The position numbers were made by a program, and so were the translations under genes. This document shows, piece by piece, positions 5,927 through 13,060 of a stretch of 13,173 bases of DNA. Numbering within the stretch: position 1 is the stretch's first letter; every line of letters starts with the position of its first letter. The notes under the pieces are model-generated. The model saw nothing but the letters and a program-made list of their open reading frames with translations. It was not told the origin of the DNA and did no database searches. This DNA is from Clostridiales bacterium (GTDB lineage: Bacteria; Bacillota; Clostridia; Oscillospirales; Oscillospiraceae): the NCBI GenBank assembly GCA_020861055.1, contig JAJBTD010000145.1, forward strand, positions 1 to 13,173, written 5' to 3'.

Positions 5927-6397
5927 GTGCCCAGAAGAGGAAATGTACCCAAGCGGGAAGTCCTTCCGGATCCCGTATACAACTCCACCCTGGTGACCAA
6001 GCTCGTCAACAGCATCATGCTCGACGGCAAGAAGGGCGTCGCCCAGAAGGTCGTCTATGGCGCTTTTGACATCGTCCAGGAAAAAACCGGCAAGGAGCCC
6101 ATGGAGGTTTTCCACGCCGCAATGGAGAACATTATGCCCAGCCTCGAGATCAAGTCCCGTCGTGTGGGCGGCGCCACCTATCAGGTGCCTATGGAAGTCC
6201 GTCCTGCCCGTCGGCAGACCCTGGGGCTGCGCTGGCTGACCCAGTACTCCCGTAGCCGCAGTGAGCGCACCATGAAGGAGCGGCTGGCTGCCGAGCTGAT
6301 GGACGCTGCCAACAACACCGGCAACGCCGTCAAGAAGCGTGAGGACGTTCACAAGATGGCCGAGGCCAACAAGGCGTTTGCCCACTACCGCTGGTAA
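5927..6397 (+). CDS. rpsG: 30S ribosomal protein S7
   Basis: A 156-residue S7, the primary binder of the 16S rRNA 3' major domain that nucleates the small-subunit head. Typical stretches are MPRRGNVPKREVLPDP, LVTKLVNSIMLDGKK, IKSRRVGGATYQVPMEV, RWLTQYSRSR and KMAEANKAFAHYRW. The length is standard. The start is GTG 5927, with AAGGAGGG at 5911-5918 and 8 nt spacing. It follows rpsL after an unusually long spacer and precedes fusA by 38 nt. Confidence 0.99.
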   Translation: MPRRGNVPKREVLPDPVYNSTLVTKLVNSIMLDGKKGVAQKVVYGAFDIVQEKTGKEPMEVFHAAMENIMPSLEIKSRRVGGATYQVPMEVRPARRQTLGLRWLTQYSRSRSERTMKERLAAELMDAANNTGNAVKKREDVHKMAEANKAFAHYRW

Positions 6398-6435
6398 TCG
6401 GCAACATTCAATCGTTTCAATAAGGAGCATATCAC

Positions 6436-8517
6436 ATGCCTAGAAAAGTTTCTCTGGAAAAAACCAGAAATATCGGCATCATGGCTCATATCGACGCAGG
6501 CAAGACCACTACCACCGAGCGTATCCTCTATTACACCGGCGTGAACCACAAGATCGGTGAGACCCACGAGGGTACCGCTACCATGGACTGGATGGTTCAG
6601 GAGCAGGAGCGGGGCATCACCATCACCTCCGCCGCCACCACCTGCTTCTGGAAGGGACACCGGATCAACATCATCGACACCCCGGGCCATGTGGACTTCA
6701 CCGTGGAGGTGGAGCGCTCTCTCCGGGTGCTGGACGGCTCTGTCACCGTGATGTGTGCCAAGGGCGGCGTGGAGCCTCAGTCTGAGACCGTGTGGCGTCA
6801 GGCGGATCACTATCACGTCCCCCGCATGGTGTACGTCAACAAGATGGACATCATGGGCGCCAACTTCTATCACGTTCTGGACATGATCCACGAGCGCCTG
6901 AAGGCCAACGCCGTGCCCATTCAGCTCCCCATCGGCTCCGAGGCCGACTTCCGGGGCATCATCGACTTGGTGGAGATGAACGCCGACATCTATTACGACG
7001 AGATGGGCACGGACATGCGTGTGGAGCCCATCCCTGAGGATATGATGGAGCTGGCGCAGAAGTACCGCACTCAGCTGCTGGACAGCGTGGCCGATCTGGA
7101 CGAGGACATCATGATGATGGCCCTGGAGGAGGAAGAGGTCCCCGCCGATATGATCCGGGCCGCCATCCGCAAGGGCACCATCGAGAACAAGATGGTCCCT
7201 GTGACCTGCGGCACCTCCTACCGGAACAAGGGCGTTCAGAAGCTGCTGGATGCCATCGTGGACTATATGCCCGCCCCCACCGACATCCCCCCCATCCAGG
7301 GTGTGAACCCGGTGACCGATGAGGAGGAGGAGCGTCCGTCCTCCGACGACGAGCCGTTCTCCGCTCTGGCCTTCAAGATCATGACCGACCCCTATGTGGG
7401 CCGCCTGACCTTCTTCCGGGTCTATTCCGGTACCCTGACCTCCGGCGCCGCGGTGCAGAACAGCACCAAGGGCAAGCGGGAGCGGATGGGCCGCATCCTC
7501 CAGATGCACGCCAACCACCGGGAGGATATCGAGCAGGTCTACTCCGGCGATATCGCCGCCGCCGTGGGTCTGAAGAACACCACCACCGGCGACACCCTCT
7601 GTGACGCCGATCATCCCATCATCCTGGAGTCCATGGAGTTCCCCGACCCTGTCATCCGGGTGGCCATCGAGCCCAAGACCAAGGCCGGTCAGGAGAAGAT
7701 GACCGTCGCCCTGGTCAAGCTGGCGGAGGAGGACCCCACCTTCAAGACCTACACCGACGACGAGACCGGCCAGACTATCATCGCCGGTATGGGTGAGCTG
7801 CATCTGCAGATCATTGTGGACCGCCTGCTCCGTGAGTTCAAGGTGGAGGCCAACGTGGGCGCGCCTCAGGTGGCCTACAAGGAGACCATCCGCAAGAAGG
7901 TGGACCAGGAGACCAAGTACAAGCGGCAGAGCGGCGGCTCTGGCCAGTATGGTCATGTAAAGATCATCGTGGAGCCCAACGAGTCCGGCAAGGGCTATGA
8001 GTTCGTCAACGCCGTGGTGGGCGGCTCCATTCCCAAGGAGTTCATCCCCGCCGTGGACGCCGGTATCCAGGGCGCTCTCCAGGCCGGCGTGCTGGCCGGG
8101 TTCCCTGTGGTGGACGTGAAGGTTACGCTGTACGACGGCTCCTATCATGAGGTGGACTCCTCTGAGATGGCCTTCAAGATCGCCGGCTCTATGGCCTTCA
8201 AGGAGGCCATGCGCAAAGCCGACCCGGTGCTCCAGGAGCCCATCATGAAGGTCAGCGTCACCGCCCCCGACGAGTACACTGGCGACGTCATCGGCGACCT
8301 GAACAGCCGCCGTGGTATGATCCAGGGCATGGAGCCCCGGAGCGGCGCTACCCAGGTGGACGCCAACGTGCCTCTGGCCGAGATGTTCGGCTACGCCACC
8401 GACCTGCGCTCCCGCACTCAGGGCCGCGGACAGTATACCATGGAGCCCAGCCACTATGTGGACGTGCCCAAGTCCATCGCCGAGAAGATCATCGCCGGAC
8501 GGGGACACAAGGGCTAA
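6436..8517 (+). CDS. fusA: Elongation factor G
   Basis: A 693-residue translational GTPase that drives tRNA-mRNA translocation and, with RRF, ribosome recycling. The G domain shows AHIDAGKT (residues 17-24), the switch region RGITITSAATT, DTPGHVDF (81-88) and NKMD (135-138). Domain II begins around DEPFSALAFKIMTDPYVGRL, domain III contains GMGELHLQI, domain IV GGSGQYGHVKI, and domain V ends with RGMIQGMEPR and TDLRSRTQGRGQYTM. Its length and position after rpsG mark the canonical EF-G rather than the shorter FusA2 or TetM-like forms. The ribosome site AAGGAG (6422-6427) lies 8 nt before ATG 6436. Confidence 0.99.
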   Translation: MPRKVSLEKTRNIGIMAHIDAGKTTTTERILYYTGVNHKIGETHEGTATMDWMVQEQERGITITSAATTCFWKGHRINIIDTPGHVDFTVEVERSLRVLDGSVTVMCAKGGVEPQSETVWRQADHYHVPRMVYVNKMDIMGANFYHVLDMIHERLKANAVPIQLPIGSEADFRGIIDLVEMNADIYYDEMGTDMRVEPIPEDMMELAQKYRTQLLDSVADLDEDIMMMALEEEEVPADMIRAAIRKGTIENKMVPVTCGTSYRNKGVQKLLDAIVDYMPAPTDIPPIQGVNPVTDEEEERPSSDDEPFSALAFKIMTDPYVGRLTFFRVYSGTLTSGAAVQNSTKGKRERMGRILQMHANHREDIEQVYSGDIAAAVGLKNTTTGDTLCDADHPIILESMEFPDPVIRVAIEPKTKAGQEKMTVALVKLAEEDPTFKTYTDDETGQTIIAGMGELHLQIIVDRLLREFKVEANVGAPQVAYKETIRKKVDQETKYKRQSGGSGQYGHVKIIVEPNESGKGYEFVNAVVGGSIPKEFIPAVDAGIQGALQAGVLAGFPVVDVKVTLYDGSYHEVDSSEMAFKIAGSMAFKEAMRKADPVLQEPIMKVSVTAPDEYTGDVIGDLNSRRGMIQGMEPRSGATQVDANVPLAEMFGYATDLRSRTQGRGQYTMEPSHYVDVPKSIAEKIIAGRGHKG

Positions 8518-8543
8518 AAATACCGCCCAAAGGAAAAAAAGTG

Positions 8544-8572
8544 TTGCATTTCCCGGCACTCTAGGTTACAAT
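8544..8572 (+). promoter_or_regulatory. probable internal promoter before tuf
   Basis: TTGCAT (8544-8549, 3/6) and TACAAT (8567-8572, 5/6) are 17 bp apart, with a predicted start near 8579 and a 66-nt leader. There is no terminator after fusA, so tuf would receive both operon and private transcripts. Separate tuf promoters are known in other bacteria. Confidence 0.55.
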
Positions 8573-8644
8573 GACCGTATAGTGTGCCACAAGCTACAAA
8601 CGCTATCTATCATCTGAATTTGTCCAACGAGGAGGAAATTCAAA

Positions 8645-9847
8645 ATGGCTAAGCAAAAGTTCGACCGCTCCAAGCCCCACGTCAACATCGGCACCATCGG
8701 CCACGTTGACCACGGCAAGACCACCCTGACCGCCGCCATCACCAAGTATCTGGCGTTCTCCGGCAAGGCCAAGTACGAGTCCTATGACATGATCGACAAG
8801 GCTCCCGAGGAGAAGGAGCGCGGCATCACCATCAACACCGCTCACGTGGAGTATGAGACCGAAGCTCGGCACTATGCTCACGTTGACTGCCCGGGTCATG
8901 CTGACTATATCAAGAACATGATCACCGGCGCTGCTCAGATGGACGGCGCTATCCTGGTCATCGCCGCCACCGACGGCGTTATGGCTCAGACCCGTGAGCA
9001 CCTGCTGCTGGCCCGTCAGGTGGGTGTGCCCTATATCGTCGTGTTCCTGAACAAGTGCGATCAGGTGGACGATGAGGAGCTGCTGGAGCTGGTGGAGATG
9101 GAGGTCCGCGAAACCCTGGACTTCTACGAGTTCCCCGGCGACGACACCCCCATCATCAAGGGCTCCGCTCTGAACGCTCTGACCAGCGAGTCCACCGATC
9201 CCGACGCTCCTGAGTATGCCTGCATCAAGGAGCTGATGGACGCCGTTGACGAGTATATCCCCACTCCCGACCGTAAGGCCGACCTGCCCTTCCTGATGCC
9301 TGTCGAGGATGTGTTCACCATCACCGGTCGTGGCACCGTGGCTACCGGCCGTGTGGAGCGTGGCACCGTGAAGATGGGCGAGTCCGTCGACATCGTGGGC
9401 CTGGAGGAGGAGAAGAAGACCTCCGTCGTCACCGGCCTGGAGATGTTCCGCAAGCTGCTTGACTTCGCTGAGGCTGGCGACAACATCGGCGTTCTGCTCC
9501 GTGGCATCGCTCGTACTGACATCGAGCGTGGCCAGGTTCTGTGCAAGCCCGGCTCCATTCATCCCCACACCAAGTTCAAGGGCCAGGTTTACGTTCTGAA
9601 GAAGGACGAGGGCGGCCGTCATACCCCCTTCTTCAACAACTATCGTCCTCAGTTCTATTTCCGTACCACCGACGTGACCGGCATCATCACTCTGCCTGAG
9701 GGCGTTGAGATGTGCATGCCCGGCGACAACGTGGACATGGACGTGGAGCTGATCACCCCCATCGCCATCGAGAATGGTCTGCGCTTCGCTATCCGCGAGG
9801 GCGGCCGTACCGTTGGCTCCGGTGTCGTCATCGGCATCAACGAGTAA
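8645..9847 (+). CDS. tuf: Elongation factor Tu
   Basis: A 400-residue EF-Tu, which delivers aminoacyl-tRNA to the ribosome as a GTP complex. G-domain motifs are GHVDHGKTT (residues 19-27), RGITINTAHVEYET (59-72), DCPGHADY (81-88) and NKCD (136-139). Domain II shows DVFTITGRGTVATGRVERG and domain III the terminal PGDNVDMDVELITPI and GGRTVGSGVV. Start ATG 8645 follows GAGGAGG with 9 nt spacing. Codons such as CTG, GTC and CGT are used strongly, as expected for a highly expressed gene. It closes the str operon. Confidence 0.99.
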   Translation: MAKQKFDRSKPHVNIGTIGHVDHGKTTLTAAITKYLAFSGKAKYESYDMIDKAPEEKERGITINTAHVEYETEARHYAHVDCPGHADYIKNMITGAAQMDGAILVIAATDGVMAQTREHLLLARQVGVPYIVVFLNKCDQVDDEELLELVEMEVRETLDFYEFPGDDTPIIKGSALNALTSESTDPDAPEYACIKELMDAVDEYIPTPDRKADLPFLMPVEDVFTITGRGTVATGRVERGTVKMGESVDIVGLEEEKKTSVVTGLEMFRKLLDFAEAGDNIGVLLRGIARTDIERGQVLCKPGSIHPHTKFKGQVYVLKKDEGGRHTPFFNNYRPQFYFRTTDVTGIITLPEGVEMCMPGDNVDMDVELITPIAIENGLRFAIREGGRTVGSGVVIGINE

Positions 9848-9866
9848 TCTCTGATTCTCGGCTTTC

Positions 9867-9901
9867 AAGGACCGGCAAAGAAATTTGCCGGTCCTTTTTC
9901 A
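9867..9901 (+). terminator. intrinsic terminator of the str operon
   Basis: AAGGACCGGCAAA (9867-9879) and TTTGCCGGTCCTT (9884-9896) form a 13-bp perfect stem with a GAAA tetraloop, running into T5 at 9895-9899. It begins 19 nt after the tuf stop. This is the strongest terminator in the window. Confidence 0.95.
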
Positions 9902-9929
9902 CAGAATCAAATGAAAGGGAGGAACCTGT

Positions 9930-10835
9930 ATGAGCTTGTCCGTATTTGGCAGGGCGGCGGCCACGGATACCGTAGTGGATAGTGCCGTGGATACCCTGAC
10001 CGAGCTGGTGGGAGAGGACGCCACCCAGTCTCTGATCGAAGGGGCGAAAAACGTGTGGTCGTTCATCTCTCAGCCCGCTGTGGGAGCGGTGGCTACCATT
10101 ATTATCTGCATCATCGTGGCAAAAATTTTGCTGAAGATCACCGACAAGACGGCGGAGAAGATGAAGCTGGAGCCCACCGCCATCAAATTCTGGCGCTCCG
10201 CCACCCGGGTGGTGATCTGGGCACTGGTCATTCTGGTGGGAGCCGGGACTCTTGGCTTTGACGTCACCTCCCTGGTGGCGGTGGTCAGCGTCGTGGGCGC
10301 TGCCCTCGCCCTGGCCGCTCAGGACTACCTGGCCAACGTCTTTGGGGGCGTCATGCTAGTGATGACCAAGCCTTTCCTGGTGGACGAATACATCTGTGTG
10401 GGCGATACGGAGGGCACCGTCCTGGAGATCGGCCTTCTGAACACCAAGCTGCGCACCCTGGACCGGCGGGTGGTCATCATCCCCAACAACAGCATTTTCA
10501 GCGGCACCATCATCAACTGCTCCCGTGCCGGAATGCGGCGTATCGACCTGAACTACTCCATCAGCTATGGAGCGGACATTACCGAGGTGCGGGAGGTCAT
10601 GATGAAGGTGCTCAACGACTGCCCCATGGTGCTCCACGAGCCGGAGGAGCCCTTTGCCCGCATCACCGGCTTTGGCGAGAGCGCCGTAATCTACACGGAG
10701 CGCTACTGGTGCAAGCCGGGAGACTACTGGCCCAGCCAGTATGAGCTGATGGAGAACACCAAGCGCGCCCTGGATGCGGCGGGCATCGTCATCCCGTTCA
10801 ATCAGATCGTGGTGCACAAGTCCGCTGGGTCGTGA
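9930..10835 (+). CDS. MscS-family mechanosensitive ion channel
   Basis: A 301-residue small-conductance mechanosensitive channel subunit, expected to sit in the cell membrane and open under hypo-osmotic stress. Three membrane segments are visible: about residues 50-68 (GAVATIIICIIVAKILL), 91-109 (TRVVIWALVILVGAGTLGF) and the pore helix 113-145, rich in Gly and Ala (VVGAALALAAQDYLANVFGG). The soluble beta domain follows (KPFLVDEYICVGDTEGTV, LDRRVVIIPNNSIF) and then the C-terminal alpha-beta domain. It resembles MscS/YkuT rather than the large MscK types. GGGAGG (9917-9922) lies 7 nt before ATG 9930. Only 28 nt separate it from the str terminator and no promoter is evident, so it may depend on read-through. 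Its stop is 2 bp from the stop of the convergent gene. Confidence 0.93.
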   Translation: MSLSVFGRAAATDTVVDSAVDTLTELVGEDATQSLIEGAKNVWSFISQPAVGAVATIIICIIVAKILLKITDKTAEKMKLEPTAIKFWRSATRVVIWALVILVGAGTLGFDVTSLVAVVSVVGAALALAAQDYLANVFGGVMLVMTKPFLVDEYICVGDTEGTVLEIGLLNTKLRTLDRRVVIIPNNSIFSGTIINCSRAGMRRIDLNYSISYGADITEVREVMMKVLNDCPMVLHEPEEPFARITGFGESAVIYTERYWCKPGDYWPSQYELMENTKRALDAAGIVIPFNQIVVHKSAGS

Positions 10836-10853
10836 GATCAGGAGCTGACCCGC
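10824..10853. repeat. inverted repeat across two convergent stop codons
   Basis: GGGTC (10827-10831) and GACCC (10847-10851), extended by GC at both ends with one bulged T, enclose a 15-nt loop that contains the stop codons of both convergent genes. There is no T-run on either side, so it is at best a weak bidirectional terminator. Confidence 0.35.
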
Positions 10854-11299
10854 TCTCTGGAAGTCAGGCCGATCATAAAACCGTCCAGGGCGGAGGAACG
10901 AATTTCTCCGCCCACCACCGCTCCGTCCAGCACCAGCAGGTCGGCCAGCACCCCCTCCTCGCCGGAGGGGTAGTTGGAGACGGCATAGGTGTATCGGGTT
11001 ACGGTTTCCCCCGCATAGGGGAGCAGGTCAAAACCCCCGTCTGCCTGGATGGACAGGTAGTCCCCGTATTCCGCGGTGAATTCCTCCGGGAGTATGACTT
11101 GGTCGGTGGAGACGGGGCCCTCTGTCTCCCAGCCCAGGGAGGCGAGATAGTCCCTGTGGGTCTGCTGTATGTCGTCGGGGGCGGAGCCGGAGACCGCCTG
11201 CGTCTCCATCTGCCCTCCGACGAAGCACAGGACAAAGGCGGCGGCCAGAGAGAGAATGGCGGAAAGGCTTTTCCAGTTGACCTTGGCGGTGAGAATCAT
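10838..11299 (-). CDS. Membrane-anchored DUF4830-like protein
   Basis: A 153-residue small protein with a short cytoplasmic start (MILTAKVNWK), one membrane segment at about residues 11-30 (SLSAILSLAAAFVLCFVGG) and a C-terminal domain expected outside the membrane. The pattern of RDYLASLGWETE, ILPEEFTAEYGDYLSIQ, GGFDLLPYAGETVTRYTY, SNYPSGEEG and VLDGAVVGGEIRSS with LDGFMI matches what I recall of the DUF4830 family of Clostridia, whose function is unknown. ATG 11299 is preferred over ATG 11317 because GGAG lies about 6 nt before it and nothing suitable precedes the other. The membrane segment has a Cys but no lipobox, so it reads as an uncleaved anchor. No clear promoter was found upstream on this strand. 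Confidence 0.75.
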   Translation of the reverse strand: MILTAKVNWKSLSAILSLAAAFVLCFVGGQMETQAVSGSAPDDIQQTHRDYLASLGWETEGPVSTDQVILPEEFTAEYGDYLSIQADGGFDLLPYAGETVTRYTYAVSNYPSGEEGVLADLLVLDGAVVGGEIRSSALDGFMIGLTSRERVSS

Positions 11300-11458
11300 G
11301 GCGGCTCCACTCCCCATTCAGGATAGGGCAGAATATGCGCCCCCAGGCCGGGTTATGACTGCGGGGCCGGAGCCGAAATCGGCGCTGCTCCAATTGGCCC
11401 TCCCATCGGGAGAAATCCGCTTTTTCGTCGAAATGTACAAAAGAATTGCGAAAGCCTA
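11300..11458. other. non-coding part of the divergent spacer with inverted repeats
   Basis: No credible gene is seen here. Two structures stand out: a nested inverted repeat GGGCC-GGAGC (11364-11373) against GCTCC-(AATT)-GGCCC (11387-11400), and directly after it CTCCC-ATC-GGGAG (11400-11412). They lie between the minus-strand DUF4830-like gene, for which they would be in the 5' region, and the plus-strand regulator promoter. They could be leader structure or protein-binding sites. Confidence 0.4.
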
Positions 11459-11487
11459 TTGAAATTATCCCGCTCAGACGGTATAAT
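11459..11487 (+). promoter_or_regulatory. promoter of the CdaR-type regulator gene
   Basis: TTGAAA (11459-11464, 5/6) and a perfect TATAAT (11482-11487) are 17 bp apart. The start is expected near 11494, giving a long leader of about 175 nt before ATG 11669. Confidence 0.88.
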
Positions 11488-11493
11488 AGAAGC

Positions 11494-11668
11494 TGTGGAA
11501 CAAACCGCAAAGCGGACAGTGGACGGGGCGCCGGTGGACGATTTTTTGCAAAGGGGAAAATATGCCCTTTTTGCGGCATTTGGCGAATGTGCCAAATCTG
11601 CCCCCACAGGAACATGGACTCAAATATTGCCGTACCCGGCAGAAGCCCCAGGAAGGAGAGATTGAGAG
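11494..11668 (+). promoter_or_regulatory. long leader of the CdaR-type regulator gene
   Basis: The leader has two stem-loops: AAAGGG (11550-11555) with CCCTTT (11565-11570) followed by TT, extendable by GC/GC with two bulged T's, and ATTTGGC (11578-11584) with GCCAAAT (11591-11597) around a 6-nt loop. The first has the look of a weak terminator. An open frame from GTG 11495 to TGA 11665 exists but starts at the transcription start with no ribosome site, so it is not called. No known riboswitch was recognised. Confidence 0.45.
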
Positions 11669-12760
11669 ATGTCGAACCGGATTTTCCAGAGTGTCGTCCT
11701 TCAGATGAAGGAGAGCACCGACCGTACCATCGGTGTTGTCGATGAGGACGGCGTGGTTATCGCCTGTAACGACCTGCCAATGATCGGCGAGAACTGGCCC
11801 ACTGTGGTGGAGCCCGTCAACAGCGCCCGGGATGAAACCGTGGTTGTCGAGGGCCGCACCTTCAAGGCGCTCAGTGGCTGGAGCGCGCAATTTGACTATG
11901 CCGTGTTTGTCAGAGGAGAGGATGAGCAGGCGAAGCTGATCTGCTCTATGGCAGCGGTGGCCCTGAACGGGGCGAAGTCCTATTATGAGGAAAAGCACGA
12001 CAAGGCCACCTTTGTGAAAAATATCATCTCCGATAACATTATGCTGGGAGACATCTATATCCGGGCCAAGGAGCTTCACATTGCCACGGAGACGCCAAGA
12101 GCGGTGTTCCTGGTGCGCCAGGTGGGTTCCTCCGATCTGGCGGTGATCGACACCATTCAGTCCATCTTCCCTGACCGGCAGAACGACTATGTCGTCTCCA
12201 TCAACGAGTCGGACGTGGTGCTCATCAAGCAGGTGCAGGAGGGTACCACCGGCAAGGAGCTGATCCGTCTGGCCCAGCAGATCTCCGAAACCATGGAGAG
12301 CGACCTGAAGGTGAAGGTGGTCATCGGCATTGGCACCATCTCCTACCACATCCGTGATCTGGCCAGGGCCTACAAGGAGGCGCAGATGGCCATCGACGTG
12401 GGCAAGGTCTTTGATACCGAGCGCACCATCGTAAACTATGACAACCTGGGCATTGGCCGCCTGATTTACCAGCTGCCCACCACCCTGTGCGAGATGTTCC
12501 TTCAGGAGGTCTTTAAGAAGAACCCCATTGACTCGTTGGATCAGGAGACGCTGTTCACGATCAACAAGTTTTTCGAGAACAACCTGAACGTCTCCGAGAC
12601 GGCCCGGAAGCTGTTCGTGCACCGGAATACCCTGGTCTACCGGCTGGAGAAGATCAAAAAGCTCACCGGCCTGGACCTGCGGGAGTTCGACGACGCCATC
12701 ACCTTCAAGGTAGCCCTCATGGTCAAGCAGTATCTCCGCTCCCGTGGAATCAAGTCCTGA
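11669..12760 (+). CDS. CdaR/PucR-type transcriptional regulator
   Basis: A 363-residue cytosolic regulator. The C-terminal helix-turn-helix of the PucR/CdaR type is clear at about residues 300-350 (FFENNLNVSETARKLFVHRN then TLVYRLEKIKKLTGLDLREF). A degenerate GGDEF-like CdaR domain lies at about 140-265, ending in RAYKEAQMAIDVGK, typical of this family. The N-terminal region (1-105) is a putative sensing module with IGVVDEDGVVIACND; it lacks membrane segments. CdaR-type proteins respond to sugar diacids in E. coli and to other ligands elsewhere; the ligand here cannot be told. AAGGAGAG (11653-11660) lies 8 nt before ATG 11669. It is monocistronic, with its own promoter and terminator, and precedes ftsE. 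Confidence 0.88.
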   Translation: MSNRIFQSVVLQMKESTDRTIGVVDEDGVVIACNDLPMIGENWPTVVEPVNSARDETVVVEGRTFKALSGWSAQFDYAVFVRGEDEQAKLICSMAAVALNGAKSYYEEKHDKATFVKNIISDNIMLGDIYIRAKELHIATETPRAVFLVRQVGSSDLAVIDTIQSIFPDRQNDYVVSINESDVVLIKQVQEGTTGKELIRLAQQISETMESDLKVKVVIGIGTISYHIRDLARAYKEAQMAIDVGKVFDTERTIVNYDNLGIGRLIYQLPTTLCEMFLQEVFKKNPIDSLDQETLFTINKFFENNLNVSETARKLFVHRNTLVYRLEKIKKLTGLDLREFDDAITFKVALMVKQYLRSRGIKS

Positions 12761-12832
12761 CCGGTTCCCCGTGGGGCCTCCCATGCTGCGCATCAATATC
12801 GAATTGTAACGATTTGTCACCAATAAAATCAG

Positions 12833-12881
12833 GAAAAGTCCCTGTTTCAATGCGAAACAAGGGGCTTTTCTTATCTGTTCT
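12833..12881 (+). terminator. terminator of the CdaR-type regulator gene
   Basis: GAAAAGTCCCTGTTTC (12833-12848) pairs with GAAACAAGGGGCTTTTC (12854-12870) with one bulged A and one G-U pair, 16 bp around the loop AATGC. TTATCTGTTCTT follows. It starts 72 nt after the stop codon. The bases between (12761-12832) hold no other feature I can support. Confidence 0.85.
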
Positions 12882-12901
12882 TAACATTTTGTAAACAGCG
12901 G

Positions 12902-12930
12902 TTGACAGAAGTAACAAATGACGGTATAAT
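12902..12930 (+). promoter_or_regulatory. consensus promoter of ftsE
   Basis: A perfect TTGACA (12902-12907) and a perfect TATAAT (12925-12930) are separated by exactly 17 bp. The start is expected near 12937. This is the best promoter in the window, stronger by consensus than that of the str operon. Confidence 0.93.
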
Positions 12931-12936
12931 AATGCC

Positions 12937-13060
12937 GTCGAATGAGCGGCGATAGGTTTTGCTTGTGCGGTGCGGCCGCATATCGCTGCGGGAACGCACA
13001 AACTGCTGTGCCGGTTCGAGGTAAAACGGGAATCGGCCCGAAAAACGGCTGGAGCGAGTT
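12937..13060 (+). promoter_or_regulatory. structured 5' leader of ftsE
   Basis: The 124-nt leader has three pairings. S1: GCGGCGATA (12946-12954) with TATCGCTGC (12981-12989), 9 pairs with one G-U. S2: TTGTGCG (12963-12969) with CGCACAA (12995-13001), 7 perfect pairs. S1 and S2 cross, so they form a pseudoknot or two alternative folds. S3: GCCGGTTC (13010-13017) with GAATCGGC (13030-13037), 8 pairs with one G-U, 13 nt before the ribosome site. The palindrome TGCGGCCGCA (12971-12980) lies inside S1. No known riboswitch class was recognised. Confidence 0.5.

Noticed and set aside
6385..8559. Minus-strand open frame of 724 codons covering all of fusA
   Set aside because: It mirrors EF-G on the other strand. 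High GC and biased codons leave the complementary frame open. It has repetitive His/Leu/Gly/Val composition, no ribosome site, and EF-G itself is certain.
8603..9868. Minus-strand open frame of 421 codons covering tuf
   Set aside because: Same artefact of codon bias opposite a certain EF-Tu gene. It starts inside the tuf terminator region and resembles no family.
11495..11665. Possible leader peptide before the CdaR-type gene
   Set aside because: The only starts are a GTG at the transcription start and an internal GTG, neither with a ribosome site. Amino-acid content shows no run that would suit attenuation.
11474..12850. Minus-strand open frame of 458 codons opposite the CdaR-type gene
   Set aside because: It runs through the regulator's terminator and promoter and mirrors its codons; low-complexity His/Gly/Leu content and no ribosome site.
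12937..13060. Cobalamin or c-di-AMP riboswitch upstream of ftsE
   Set aside because: Short stretches such as GGTTTTGC and GGGAATCGG recall cobalamin elements, but the conserved core and spacing are absent, as is the c-di-AMP core.
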